This document shows, piece by piece, positions 22,928-35,570 of a stretch of DNA of 64,000 bases. The stretch is taken from contig NC_133558.1 of NCBI RefSeq assembly GCF_048773025.1, positions 18,892,501 to 18,956,500 on the forward strand. The letters run 5' to 3'. Each line of letters starts with the position of its first letter. Positions within the stretch are counted from its first letter, which is position 1. The notes beneath the pieces were generated by a model, which saw only the letters and a list, made by a program, of their open reading frames with translations, made no database searches and was not told where the DNA came from. The position numbers and the translations under genes are program-made. Source of the DNA: Camelus bactrianus. Its lineage: Eukaryota > Chordata > Mammalia > Artiodactyla > Camelidae.

Positions 22928-23900
22928 TGTTGATCTGAAACAAATAGACTGCCAGGTATTTCTCCAGCAAAGAGGGCCTCTACAAATTTTTCTTATTGAA
23001 TCTAAATAATGTTATTTTTGTGTTTGACTAATCCAGAGGATTGAGGGTGGTAAACACAGGGAAGGTGCTGTAAAACTGAACAAACAGCAAAGACTTGCCA
23101 AAGAACCTGGCCAGTTAAATGGGTTCCTCAATCACTATGAAGTTTGAGAGGAATTCCCCACGTAAGGATGATTTTTTTCTGAAAGGACTTTAGCCGCAGA
23201 AGAGACAGTAGCCTGTCTGCAAGGGAAGGTTTCAGTCTAGTGTGAAAACATACAGACCATGTCTAAAACATATTTACATCCATGATATGGAGGAAGTTGT
23301 CTGAAACCCATTTGCCAGAACTCGAATGATCCACAAGGCAGTTTAGTATGTCAAGGAGCTATACAAACAGGCTTCCCTGGGTTGTACTTTGGATGAATGC
23401 GACAAGTAAGGTAGGCTTTTTTTACAGACTTGTTAATGTTTCTCTACCAATATGGATTTATAAATGTGATCATTTTGTCAGTGGACCAATGGTTTAATGC
23501 ATGTATAGTTGTGAGGAGTGGAGATTTCTAGAATCTTCATTGGGGCTGGGTTGTTATTTGGTCCTTGTATAGGCAACCAAAATGTTGACCTGAAACAAAT
23601 AGGCTGCTGGATATTTCTCTAGCAAAGATGGGTTAATTCATGTTCAACAGAGAATTGAAATTTAGGGTCTGTAAACACAGCATGGTGAGGGAATGAGGAT
23701 GCTTTTATAGAGAAGAAAAGGAAATTTGGAGGGCTAAGTAAGCAAAGTGTCCATGACTTTTCATTGACTGAGTTCTCACTAGGAAAGATGAATCTTTCTT
23801 CTTCCTTTTGGACTTTACTATCCTTGAAGGGCATGAGAGCTCCCATTCCTGGTCTCCCAACTTTATTTGTGGTTTCTGCTAATTAATTTTTTACAAGACA
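22928..23900. mobile_element. Retroviral remnant nested in an L1
   Basis: Two copies of a 46-bp sequence (22,928-22,973 and 23,583-23,628) lie in direct orientation 655 bp apart and differ at about six positions, all transitions. They look like parts of LTR ends. The DNA between them reads like class I ERV internal sequence. It is an old, incomplete, inactive fossil. Orientation and family are not resolved. Confidence 0.45.
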
Positions 23901-23934
23901 GATAGGCACACACACACACATGCACACACATTGC

Positions 23935-24745
23935 CTCTCTTAATGGATCTTTTGGTAAACAGATGTTCTTAATTTTACTGTATTCCAATGTAATCAGATT
24001 CTTCTGTTATGGTTAATATCTTGTGTCTTGTTTAATCTTTTTCTATTCAAAATTCATGAAGAACATCATTAAGACCCTTGTTTTACTTTTCACATTTAGC
24101 TCTACAGTCAATTTGAAACTGATTTTTGTGCATAAGGTTTAGATATTTTTCTCCCATATGGATATCTATTTGACCTGGAACCATTTATTGAAAAGACTGT
24201 TTTTTTCCTGTTGCACTGTGGTGTCACAATTGCCATAAATTGGTTGGCTGTCTATATGTTGGGTCTGTTTCTGGACTCTATTCTGTTCCATTGCTCAGTT
24301 TGTTTAGCCTCATCTTTAAATATGATTGCTGGAAGTTTAGTCATCATCAGGATATGTGGGTTTGTTACTGCTCCAAGTTTGCTAAGAATCTTTTTTTCCC
24401 CCATGAATGAATGAATGTTGAAATGCTTTTCTGAATTGATAGAGATAATTTTATTTTTTTCACCTTTATTCTGTCATAATTATGGATTACATTAATAGAA
24501 TAATGTGGTGATGGATTTTCAGATGTTAACCCAACCTTGCATAGTTGGAGTAAACCCATTTGCTTGAAATATATGAACCTCTATTTCTTGATTTGATTTG
24601 TTAATGTTTAGTTAGAGATGTTTGCATCTATGTTCATGAGAGATATTGGTAAACATTTTTCTTTCTTCCTTTCTTTCTCTTTTTTGGTAATATCCTTGTA
24701 ACATTTTGAAATCAAGTTTATGCTATCCTTATTTTTAAAAAAATT
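23935..24745 (-). mobile_element. L1M fragment, antisense, 5' half of a split element
   Basis: Clear complement of L1: 'tttggtaaacagatgttctt', 'ccatttattgaaaagactgt', 'tctattctgttccattgctc' and 'tttgcatctatgttcatgag', in the expected order from 3' toward 5'. It continues the element broken at 22,927. Confidence 0.8.
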
Positions 24746-25442
24746 AAATAAACATATATTTTTTACTTACCACCAAATTCCAAAAAAGATTAATGTACTT
24801 GCATGAACACAAAAATTTGAAACCAAGGGCGATTCATTAACATTGCCATTATATCAAACTCTGTATTCAATTTATTCCCGTATTTTATTTTGGTGGCATA
24901 AATTTGAGAAAGTCTCAATTCATGCATAACATAGCTACAAATAGAAATATATTTTAATCAGTTTACTTGATATATCAGGATTATTTCAAAGTAGGTAGAG
25001 ATGACAGAAGCATTTGGAATCTGCACAAAGGTGGTTTAATCTTAACAGGGACAGATGGATGAGTCATAGAAATAACATAGTTAGCATATTAAATTTATGC
25101 ATTTTTGTTACAGTATCATAATAGTTTAAAAATGCTTAATAAATCATAATTTGAATCTAACTTTTGTGGAATGCTTCCCTTTTCTCCCTTAATGCAACTC
25201 TTGGACTCCATGGAATCTGCTTTGTGGCCACAGCTGTAGATGAATTGTTAAAGATGATAGTGACTTTGAAAGACATGTTTAGTTTACAATCACCCTTTGC
25301 AATTTGGGACACTACATTAAAATATTAGTAAAATTTTTAGGTATTTTTGCTTTCAGGTGATGACTGTTACTGAAATAAGTTGACAATGATTTAAAGGTTA
25401 ATGGGGCCAATTTCTTTTTTGGAAATGCCTTGTGAAAAGGTG
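24746..25442. other. 3' flank of the OR2W-like gene
   Basis: AT-rich, unique-looking sequence without a nameable repeat. Confidence 0.4.
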
Positions 25443-26390
25443 TTACTGTCCTGTTGTTTCTCCAGAACCTTTTTCTTTTCCAATCAGCCTCTTCATGGCT
25501 CCCTTGAATTCCTTATTCCTTAGTGTATAGATCAGTGGGTTCAAGCTGGGAGTAACAATGGTATAAAAGATACTGAGAAGTTTACCTTCATCCTGAGATG
25601 GACTGTTTCCTGGTTGTATGTACATGTAGATAACAGTCCCATAGAATATGGAGACCACAATGAGATGGGAGGAACAGGTCCCAAATGCTTTTTGTCTCCC
25701 TGCTGCAGATTTGATCTTGAGCACAGCTATAGCAATGAAACCATACGAAACCAGAATGAGAAGAAGCGGTGTGAGGAAGATGAAAAAACACAATGCAAAC
25801 AAGGTTTCTTCCATGGCTGTGGTGTCCACACATGCAATTTTGACCATTGCAGATATTTCACAAAAATAGTGATCTAGGTGGTGGTTCCCACATCGAGGCA
25901 GACTCATAGCATAGGGAGAAAGTATCATGCAATTAATGACACCAATTACCCAGGTCATGGCTACCAGGCCTCGACAGAGCTGGGGGTTCATTATGGTCAT
26001 GTAGTGCAGAGGCTTACAGACAGCATTGAATCGGTCATAAGACATCACTGCCAGAAGCATGCATTCAACTGTGCATAATGTCACATCAATGAAAAGTTGG
26101 AAGGCACAGCCACCAAAAGAGATTTTTTTGTCTTTACCCCAAATGTTGACCAACATCTGTGGAACTATATTTGTGGTATAACAGAGATCTAACATGGCCA
26201 AATTTCTAAGGAAGAAGTACATAGGGGTTTGGAGACATTGATCTACTAATGGCAGCAGGATGATGGCTATATTTCCCAGAAAGGCAACAGTGTAGAAGAA
26301 AAAGACAACTCCAGAGATGATCATCTCCAATTGAGGCTGCCCAGGGAATCCAAGGAGTATAAATCCATCGAAGGAGCTATTGTTGATCAT
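25443..26390 (-). CDS. Olfactory receptor, OR2W-like (family 2)
   Basis: A 315-residue class II OR with an intact frame and normal length. Landmarks: overlapping N-glycosylation sequons at residues 3-6 (NNSS), LGN at 38-40 in helix 1, conserved Cys95, loop-2 cysteines at 167, 177 and 187, SY at 215-216, KAFGTC at 234-239, PSLNPLIY at 281-288. It shares distinctive phrases with human OR2W1 and OR2W3 as I remember them: FFLRNL after the IC1 motif, VECMLLAVMSYDRF, VKIACVDTT in loop 2, and IYMY.QPG before helix 7. Two signature motifs vary: LHTPMY is LQTPMY (53-58) and the DRY triplet is DRF (119-121). DRF occurs in OR2W1 too, so that change may be a subfamily trait. Whether this is the OR2W1 orthologue or a separate 2W member is not clear. 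Start ATG follows a good acceptor. Confidence 0.93.
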   Translation of the reverse strand: MINNSSFDGFILLGFPGQPQLEMIISGVVFFFYTVAFLGNIAIILLPLVDQCLQTPMYFFLRNLAMLDLCYTTNIVPQMLVNIWGKDKKISFGGCAFQLFIDVTLCTVECMLLAVMSYDRFNAVCKPLHYMTIMNPQLCRGLVAMTWVIGVINCMILSPYAMSLPRCGNHHLDHYFCEISAMVKIACVDTTAMEETLFALCFFIFLTPLLLILVSYGFIAIAVLKIKSAAGRQKAFGTCSSHLIVVSIFYGTVIYMYIQPGNSPSQDEGKLLSIFYTIVTPSLNPLIYTLRNKEFKGAMKRLIGKEKGSGETTGQ

Positions 26391-26412
26391 TTTCCTATTT
26401 TCTTAATATCAG

Positions 26413-26414
26413 CT
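26413..26414 (-). promoter_or_regulatory. Predicted splice acceptor of the OR2W-like coding exon
   Basis: On the minus strand a tract ATTTTATTTTCACAG precedes a 22-base 5' UTR and the ATG. Good polypyrimidine-AG match; not tested. Confidence 0.5.
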
Positions 26415-26419
26415 GTGAA

Positions 26420-29285
26420 AATAAAATATCATCATATTGGAGCCATAGTGAATATATTTTAAACAATATTACTGGTATATATTGCTAAGAAAAGCATCAT
26501 GCAATTAAAAATCAGTATTTTATATCTCATAGTTATTCTAATTTTTTCTGTTTATCCAATTAGGTCTAAAATCTATCTCCAGGGCAATTTGCCTATAGGG
26601 CCCATACTCTGAATTACTTTATCTATTTCTATGCTGAGGTGAAAAACTACAAAAGTCTCAGAGGAAAATCCAGAGGAAAAAAGAATGAAACCAGATGGAC
26701 TTCCTTTTATTAATCAGGATGCTGGAAAAGGCGCTGAGGATCTGTAAATAATTATTTCCTTCTTCATCCAAGGGTTCACATAAAATGCATGCTTCATATC
26801 TCTTAAGCTTTTTCCCCCTAGTATTTAAGTTGTAGAGGTTCAGTCCTGCTATCCATTCTCATTCTGCTATATAAGTCTTCTGATCTTATATTTTAAAATG
26901 AAAATTCCTTTCAACTAAAAACTTGTATTTCCAAATGTTATTTGCCTTTTCCCACCCCTCCCCAGAAACAGCACTCTCCATCCCTCACTGCAGATACCAT
27001 TTTTAAATCTGTACTTTTGATTCCATCTTCTACCATTTCCTATGGCGTAATTCTTTAAAAATGCATCCATTTCTTAATTTTATACTCAATCGCTAGTATT
27101 CATTTGCATCCTTTCCCTCATCTTACAAAAACTCTGCTTCCACTACTCATGCATTTAAAATGTTAAGCCACTTCAGGAGGGGAATTGTGTCATTTTTGTG
27201 TTTATTTCCCTGGTGGCTCTCCTCAGGATTAGCACAGAGAAAACATCTGTAAATATTTGATATTTGTTAAAAGAAACATTGATGAACACACTTGGATCTT
27301 TCTTTTCATATCTGAAAAATGTAGTGTCTTTTTTTCAAACACAAAATACTCTACTGAAAAAAGGTCTCTCAAGCACACAAATGAATTCCTAGTTTCTAAA
27401 TCAGTGGTCTCTCCTAAATTATTTTTCTGCTTGAATTTTCCATGACAGGTTAATACCTTCTATATTAGAGCTGCCCTTTGCCTTCATAAATAATTCTTTT
27501 TAGTTTTTCACCAGCTTTTTCCTGATTGCAACTTCTATTCCCTGCATCCATCTCCAAAGTTCCCTAATGGGCTCTTCTTTCCCCCATATTTCCTCTACCT
27601 TTACGACTTCAGTTACTAATTTTGCACACATAACTAACAATTCTATATTTTCTGGTCCACTCATCTTTTGCAGTTCAAATGCACAATTTTGTAATTTGTG
27701 GTCATTTCCATTGGATTTTACAATAGTAACTTCCCATGTCACATATATACAAAGTTGAATTCATTATATTTACCTCTTAAAACAAATGTTAACTCTTTCT
27801 TTCACAGACTTATAAACATTTTATTCTTGTAGCTGTCTCATAAATGACCTCCTAAGTTCTTAACAAATGTTTGTTAAAATGAATTTTGGAGGTAGAAATT
27901 AAAAACACAAATACTCATTTTCATGTGAAATCAGTTTAGGATTTAAGGTGTGTCTCAAAATTTGAAGGAAAGGAAATTGGTATAAAAGCCAGAAGATTTT
28001 ATGCAAATGTATTCAAAATTGAGAATCTTGTAAAATATTTTAAAGATAACATAATTTCTTTCCTCACTTACCCTAATTGAGCTTAGTAAGCTTTTCTGTG
28101 GTGGTGGTTTTATGAAGGATTTTCTGGAGGAAAAAAAATCTAACTTTTCTAAAGTAGGAAATACTTGTTTCTCACTTTATCTAAATAAGACTGAGAATGT
28201 AATTCTTCATTACTTATACCATTATGCCATTCCTCCCACTTGCCACTGAGATCCTACATGATTGTGGCAGGAGACAGTCCCTCCCTGGTCATCTTTTGCA
28301 GTTCATGTAATTATTCAAGAGGAATCTTCCCATTTATATGTTTTAGAGAAAAAACATCTTCAACGTGAAAGATAACAAGTAGTTTTCTCTAAGTAGCAAT
28401 GATAAAATTTGTGGAGTCTAGGAAGACCTTGGGGACACTGGGTAACTCATTAGCAATTAATGTGTATTATACAATTATCCAAGGAAGATAATTTAAAAAA
28501 ATCTCCTAGGAGAAGTTCCCAAAGTTCATCAAATCCTTTTCAACTTTGTGTAGAAATGAAAATCATCATATTTATTATAAATAATATTAATATAAGGCCA
28601 AATGAGTAACTATAACAGTTTTACAAGTCAAAATACATTTCTGTACATGGTTTCATTAATAAAATACTTTATATGGAAGAACATTGTTTATCTAGAAGTT
28701 ACAGATTATCACAAAGTAACAGAGGTAATGAACAATACAGAAGAGACACACAAACCTACATATAATAGTGATTGTAAGTTTTATCTTTTCTATCACATCT
28801 AATTTGTATAACCTAAACTTTCAAGTATATTTCAATAACAATGAAATACCTGATTTCAGCAAAGAAGTGTACCTTTAGCAATAGATGCATCCCATACCAG
28901 TCTACCAGACTCACTACCACAGTAGAAAAGTGAGAGAATTATGGTAGTAATCATTGGATAGACTTATGACTGCAAATCGTAATTGATTATTTAAACTTTT
29001 TTTTGTTACTCCCATTGAGGGCACACTGATTAATTATGTATTCCCTGGAAACAGCCGTTTCATAGATATGTAATCCCCTCCAAATTTTCAGCAGCTTTTA
29101 TTGTTGAATAGGTTTAGTAATGGGGTCAGAGAATCTAAGCCTTGTCAGAGATCCTAGAGGTTATTTATAATGACAGGTTAAAATTCTAGTATTAGTACAG
29201 TGAAAAATCATTACCTCCCCTTCTCTGAGAAATCACATCAAACAACAAGAAAAATAATAAAAGCATAAGTTTTTTTAAGCAAGTG
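26420..29285. other. Gene-free interval upstream of the OR2W-like gene
   Basis: Unique-looking AT-rich DNA. C/T-rich sections at 26,950-27,250 may be L2 relics but are too diverged to call. A minus-strand 80-codon open frame at 27,500-27,742 is discussed separately as a finding. No other feature supported. Confidence 0.4.
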
Positions 29286-29292
29286 AAAGCAG

Positions 29293-29316
29293 TTTTATTT
29301 TATTTTATTTTATTTA
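29293..29316. repeat. (TTTTA)n microsatellite
   Basis: Nearly five perfect TTTTA units. Confidence 0.9.
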
Positions 29317-30365
29317 ACTTCATTAAAAAATCCAACCTCTGAAACATAGATCCTAGAATAGAAGAAAAAATATTCTGGAATTAGTGAAGGCCAGGCAGGT
29401 GTGGGACAATTTATGAAAACGATGCCCACTGCTGCAAACAGCTGAAAGAGCCCACATCTTCACTCTGAATAAACTACCCGGCCCTCATTCAACAACAAAA
29501 CAGAAAATGCAGCATACCCATGGGAGAGTTCTTACACCTGATATGACTTCTGAAAGAAACTCAGAAGAAAGCACTGAGATAAATTATATTCACAAGATAT
29601 GTTCTATTTTTAGATCACTGGGCATAAGTGAGACTGCACTGTGAATAAAACTAGTGTAGAAAATTTTAGTTGACAGCATAAAATTATGCCTAAAAAGCTC
29701 ACTTGTACACACAACCCTGGGTCTAATGGAACATTCTTATGACTTAAAAAATAACTTTGCTTTTTCTCAACACAAATATTCTGAAAATGGTTGGTCTAGG
29801 GAAAAAACCAACTTATTTAAACATAGTAATAAATAAGAAATGAGTTTCAGATCTATAAAATAATAATAATAATAGTAATAATAATAATAATAGGCATGAA
29901 AGGGCCAGAAAAGGAGCAAATAGAAAATGAAGGACACTCATTTCATCATTCAAAATGTTACTATGCAGGAGATGAGGATTGGGGATAATATTTTATTTAA
30001 AAAGAAAAACTTAAGGAAATAAATTACTTTATGGAGCTAGAACACAGGACAGAAATAAACTTATACAACATATAGTGACAGAAAAAGTCAACCAATAATG
30101 TAGTGTATAAAGCTCAGGAGAAGAAATGGAAGAAAAAACACAATAGAAATGAAATAAAATTTAAAACATAGAGAAGAGACATGGCTGACTAAATCTTGAA
30201 AAGGAAGACAAGATTAAGGAGGTAAATAAAATGAAAATGAAATAAAGATATTTTAAAAGTTAGTAAGAAAATTATAGTTATTAAAGTTTTTTCGAGGATA
30301 TTAAATGCATATAGTATTGAAGTTCATGTGTAAATATAACTAAAACAATGAAACAAAAATGAAAT
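29317..30365. other. Interval with A-rich, possibly L1-derived sequence
   Basis: From about 29,990 the A-rich, purine-heavy text resembles LINE coding strand but lacks diagnostic phrases. A (TAA)n microsatellite occurs at 29,859-29,893. Confidence 0.35.
29859..29893. repeat. (TAA)n microsatellite
   Basis: About eleven TAA units with one G interruption. Confidence 0.95.
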
Positions 30366-30369
30366 AAAG

Positions 30370-30690
30370 ACATGTCTAAAAACTGAAAAAAAAAATCACC
30401 ATTTTGAAACAACTTGACTTTAATGAAGTATTGGTTAACTAGGTAAAATTATCAGCCATCTATGAAAGAAATCCCATAATATGTAACAAAGAAAATGTAT
30501 CATGATAAAGTTGTTTTTATTCCAGAAAAGCAAGATAAAAATATTTGAAATCAGGTAATATGATTCACCACATTAATTGAATAAAATCAGAAAAAATTCA
30601 TATTATCACTTTTATAGAGGAAGATAAAATTTGTCACCTTATAAGAAATCTGTATTTTAAAATATAAAAGACATATTTGTAATTGTTCAG
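30370..30690 (+). mobile_element. L1 ORF2 fragment, sense
   Basis: Includes 'ggtaatatgattcaccacat' followed by 'attaattgaataaaatcaga', the counterpart of the L1 reverse-transcriptase region 'taatacaccacattaacagaatgaa'. Old and truncated at both ends. Confidence 0.55.
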
Positions 30691-30959
30691 AGTGCATCAT
30701 CAATTTTATTCTAATACAGAAGAAATTTAAGAAAACTAGAGCAACATAGATACATGTCCTTTTCCCTTGTTTGTGCTCTTACTGTCATTCATATATTTTA
30801 TTTCAATAAATGCTATATACACTACAGAACACATTTTTTTCCACAACATGTTTTTATTATTTTTGTTTTAAATAGTCAATTGTATTTAAATGAATTTTTA
30901 TATACATGCATAAAATAAACAAATCTTTGATATTTATCCACATATTAATACTTTCTTGT

Positions 30960-31570
30960 GTATTTCATTTATTCTGTGTGTTCAGACTTCCCTTTAGTCT
31001 GAAAGGCTTCTTGAACTTTTCTTGTAGTGCTGTTCTCCTGCAGATGAATTATTTTAAACTTTTTAAAAATCTAAAACTCTGTTAATGTTGCCTTTATTTT
31101 GAAGAACATTGTCACTGGATATAATAGTGTAGGTTGATAGATTTTTCCAGCACGTTAAAGATGACATTTCCTTGTCTTTTGGCTTTCATTGTTTCTGATG
31201 ATACAGCATTCATTGTTATCATTGTTACTCTGTAGTCAATGTTTCTTTTTCTCAGACTTCTTTTAAGCTTTTCTCTTTGTCTTTGGTTTTCATCAGTTAG
31301 ATGTAAGGTGGCTACTTGTGATTTTATTTTTATTTATTTTGCTTTGGGTTTGATGAGGTTTTTAAAAAATTTGTGATGGTGTCATTCATTAATTTTTAAA
31401 ACTTCAAAGCCATTACTATCTTTTCAAATAATCTCTCTCTTTCTTTCTCTTGGTATGTTCTGGGACCTCAGTTACTCATATGCTAGAGAGGTTGATTTTT
31501 CTACAGAACATAGATGCTCTGTTTTTTTTTTTCTGGTAACATTTTTTTTTCATAGCTAACATTTGCACTT
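30960..31570 (-). mobile_element. L1M upstream region, antisense
   Basis: The text 'ttgaacttttcttgtagtgc', 'gaagaacattgtcactggat', 'ggctttcattgtttctgatg', 'ctctttgtctttggttttca' and 'tggtatgttctgggacctca' is the complement of a long conserved section of old L1 elements upstream of or around ORF1. Order is as expected. Confidence 0.7.
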
Positions 31571-31679
31571 TTTTTTTTATATAATGCTCATCTCTTTGAT
31601 GAAGTTCCCCATTTGTTCATAAACATTGTCTGCTTTTACCACTAAAAATTTAAACATCCTTATTACAGTTTTTAAAATG

Positions 31680-32412
31680 TCCTCATAGTCATCAGGGAAA
31701 TGCAAATAAATCATCATGAGATATCCCTTATGTACCAAATAGAAAGAATATATTTTTTTTATAGGTTGACTTTCCAAGTGAAGAAGCTATAGAAGAAATA
31801 AATGCTCATAAATGCTGGAGAGTGTAAATTATTTTAACAACTTTGGCACCTGATTGACAGTTTTTAATAAAAATTAATATACTCAGTACCATTTAAGCCA
31901 GAAATTTCATTCCTAGTTATAGACCCAAAGAAATGTATTAATTTGTTTACTGAAAGACATGTACAATAATGTATATATCAACATTATAATAGCTTTCCAG
32001 TGATACTATCCAAGTGTAGGAAATAAAAATAAATTGTATTATATTCATAAATGTAAAAGTACATGGTAACGAGAGTGAATGAATTAATGGTACATGTAAA
32101 AACATAGTTAAATCTCACAGATGTAATGTTGAGATACAACACAGTATGTCGCAGATGAGTTCAGTTATTTAAATTTCAAAACCAAGCAAATACAACTTAT
32201 GATTTTGATAATTAAAACAGTATCTGAGGGAATAGTGACTAGAAAAGCTACAAGGGGAGCTTCTGACCTGGTTATATATTCTCTTTTGATTCTATGTGCT
32301 GCTTATGGGAGTCTTTACACTCTGTAAAAATTCATTGAGTTATACACTTATGGCTTTTACATTTTTCTGTATGTGTTTTACTTCAATAGAAGAAAAATGT
32401 AATAAGAAAAGG
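31680..32412 (+). mobile_element. L1M 3' end, sense
   Basis: 'catcagggaaatgcaaataa' at the left and 'tgtaaaaattcattgagtta' with 'gtatgtgttttacttcaata' at the right are the classic limits of an L1M 3' end, with a degraded A-rich tail up to about 32,450. Confidence 0.8.
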
Positions 32413-32454
32413 AAAATCACAAATGACAACCAAAAAAAAAAAAAGAAAAAATCC

Positions 32455-32730
32455 TCTTTATATTGTTGTCTAATGGCCAACCTGCTAATATATAAAGAGC
32501 TCCCAAAAACCAAGAAGAAAAAGACTTACAAGCCTGTAGCAAAATGGGCAATGGCATTTTCAAATAGAAATAGGAAATGGCCTCTAAACATAGAGAAAGA
32601 ATATCAGCCTCATTCATAATAACAGAAATACAAAATAAAATGACACTAAGACACTATTTATTAACTATCAGTTTGAAAAATTAATCCAAAAGTCTGACAA
32701 CATACTATATTGGTGAAGCTCTGAATTACT
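32455..32730 (+). mobile_element. L1 ORF2 3' fragment, sense
   Basis: 'gcaaaatgggcaatggcatt', 'taggaaatggcctctaaaca', 'acagaaatacaaaataaaat' and 'aaaagtctgacaacatacta' follow the L1 order near the end of ORF2. Directly behind the A-rich tail of the preceding L1. Confidence 0.75.
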
Positions 32731-32827
32731 AAATGATATAATTCATATTAAGCTTTATTTAAAAGGTGACTGGCACAAAGTAAACACTACATGTTCATTT
32801 TACAGTTCACGAATTAAGCATAAAAAT

Positions 32828-32886
32828 GTATATACATACATATATGGCATTATATATATATATACATATATACATATATACACACA
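32828..32886. repeat. TA/TATACA microsatellite
   Basis: Interrupted TATATACA and TA repeats. Confidence 0.9.
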
Positions 32887-32889
32887 TTT

Positions 32890-34225
32890 GCTTTGTAAGT
32901 AGTTTATGATGATATTTTTCATATTTTCCCCATGGCCCAAGCTCCTTTCTCCATCAATTTTGCTTAATTGCAACAGAGAGATGGATTCCCCAAGGTCAAA
33001 ATTTCTAGCATGCCCTGTCCCAAAGTCACTACATTCCCTGAGGAGTAAAAGACAAGGAGACCGTAGGTATTCTTGTATTCTTCCAAATATGGCATAAAAG
33101 ATGAGTAGAGTAAATATTGTAATGAGATTTAGACACACAGAAGTTTGCACTAGGAGGAACTACAGAGAGTGAAACACCCTACAAGTTGAACAATGGGGCA
33201 AAACTGAGAGGTAAATGACACAACAGAACCTCTGAGATACTTCTTTCAGAGACAAGGACAAGGAACCTTCTTTCCAAAAGAAAGGAAGTTACATTTACTC
33301 TTTATGCTGTCCTTGGTCTTAGAAAAGTTGCTTAGAAGACTGTCATTTTGACAATCAAGGAGCTTGTTTATAGAGACTGAGACTATAGGCAATAGCAGAA
33401 GGGAGAGAAGTCATGGCATGTGAATTAAAATAATTGTATTAAAAATAAAATTTATTTAAAGAAAAAGAATAGTGATATTTAAACATTGACTAGCAAGAAT
33501 GAGTAGGGTATTAAATTTAAGTTGGGTAATTTTTTTTTTTAATTCCCAAGACTGTTCATTATGGGAAGAGCTAACTGACAGATGAGGAAAATTATGCTGG
33601 GTAATTCTTCTAAAGCATGAACCAATGTTTTCCCCAAACCCAGTGTAGAATTGGTAAGAAATCTTCTTAGAGGTTTGGAAAATTACCTAAATAATGAAGT
33701 GGATGAGTCCCTATTTATCAAGGAACCATACTTCTACATTTTTATAATTTGTAATTGGAAAGGATCACCAGTGGATTTAGGGTATTACAGATTCATTTCA
33801 ACAACACAGCAACAGTGCAGAAAGTTTCTGATATGCACCTTATGAAAGCTTCTATGAGTTTATTATTATACCAGTGCAAAGAGATATAGTACTTGTTTCC
33901 AGGATCAATTTGATCATGCATCTTGTCCACAATAATGTCCTATTTTGTCAAAGATAAAGAAAAAAGGGATATTTATGCTATTTTATCTTAAGAAAGTATT
34001 AAGTAAGAAAGTATATAATATATTTTATACTAAGAAAGCGTGAGGAAAAAACTGTTTTGACTAATTGTCATGAGGTATTTGTTTAGACTAAGTAGAATGT
34101 AAAAATATTTTTGAATACATCTTCAGCTTAATATTTGCTATATAATACTTAGTCTTTGGATTTTGTCTGTGTATAATTAAAGTTAGTCTTAACAATTATT
34201 CTTTCCAGTAAACATTAAAATCAGA
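32890..34225. other. Gene-free interval
   Basis: Open frames up to about 116 codons occur but none looks like protein. No repeat was named. Confidence 0.4.
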
Positions 34226-34227
34226 AT

Positions 34228-34278
34228 CCCTTCCTTTCTTCCTTCCTCCCGTCCTTCCTTCCTTCCTTCCTACCTTCC
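34228..34278. repeat. (CCTT)n pyrimidine tract
   Basis: Imperfect CCTT repeats forming a 51-base polypyrimidine run. Confidence 0.92.
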
Positions 34279-35105
34279 AAAAGAACTAGTGAATAATATC
34301 CTTTAAAGATGTGGACAGTACAAATGGCCATGGACTAAATTTTGAATTAGGTGAAATCCGACTTTGGTGATTTCATTTCTATCTTCATTGTCTTACTGCC
34401 CTTTATGATTCCTTCTCAGATTGGGAAGTTTTCTACACTGTCCAAATAACCACCCATGCAGAGAAGTTTTCATATGCCGTAGAATGACCTCTTCTTTCCA
34501 TAAGAATTACTCTCATATTCATATCAAACAAATCACAGTATAAATGGTGAATGATGTATATATATGAAAACAGTATAAATTTTATCAGGATACTACGTTA
34601 ACCTAAAGGGTATAAAGTTTCGGTTTTTTCTTACTGCCTGTCAAATAATTCTGCATATTTGTACTATGGATTTGACTAACCATAAAAAAACTGATAACCA
34701 AAGTAAAATATTTTTAGTCATCATGGAAAGATAACTACAAAATGAAAACAATCAGTTAGGATTTAAATATTTTATTTTATTCATCTTTATGCTGTTTTAC
34801 ATCAACTCGTTGAATCCTCATAACAATCCCCATGGGAAAATTACTTGAGTCAATTGCCCAGGAACATAAAACTATAATTATATAAAGAAATATATGCAGT
34901 CTCCAGTCTTAGTAACTGCCTCTTCAAATGATTTAATCATGAGTCCTGGGAGGGAATATTTAAGCACAATCGGGCATATTGCACAAGAATGGAAAGATTA
35001 CAACAAGAACCCAAGAGTTCTAATATATATTATACCAAGACCATTTAGTATGATCAGAATGAAATAGGATTAAACAGATAATGTTCCTTGGAGGAAGTGC
35101 CTTGT
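34279..35105. other. Gene-free interval, weak MIR-like patch
   Basis: A MIR-like phrase 'tgaatcctcataacaatccc' lies near 34,810-34,830 without enough flanking match for a confident call. Confidence 0.35.
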
Positions 35106-35109
35106 TTAA

Positions 35110-35570
35110 TAATATCTATTATATATTTGCTCATTGTAAAAAAAATGCTTAGTCACTGAATAAAATTTGGAAAAGTAGAACACAAATAGATAATGAAAAT
35201 CCTTAATAATCTCAAACCCAGGGATAATTCCAATGATCACTTTTTTTAGTGTGTTTTCCCATTCTTTCATATGCATAATTTGCATATATTTTTGCAATAT
35301 TCAAAGAATATGTCGTATCTTGTATAATGCCTCTTTCATATACTAAGATATTGTGAGAATCATGAATAGGCACTGCACATATATAATTAATGTTACTGAT
35401 TGTATAATCTAATCAATAGATAAATTTTATTCAACATTTCTCTATTCTGAAATAGTAAAGTTATTTTTTTCTAATTTTTCAATAATGTAAATATACTGAT
35501 GATACCTATCTTAGCATGTAAACATTTATGTGCATTGATTATGTCTAGAATGTTTTCTGAAAGAGAAATT
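35110..35570 (-). mobile_element. Old LINE (L1ME-like) 3' UTR, antisense
   Basis: The phrases 'ataatctcaaacccagggat', 'gttttcccattctttcatat', 'gcctctttcatatactaaga' and 'acatttatgtgcattgatta' follow the complement of an old LINE 3' UTR. Confidence 0.5.

Noticed and set aside
25588-26078. Open frames on both strands within the OR2W-like gene
   Set aside because: Shadows of a conserved coding sequence in other frames.
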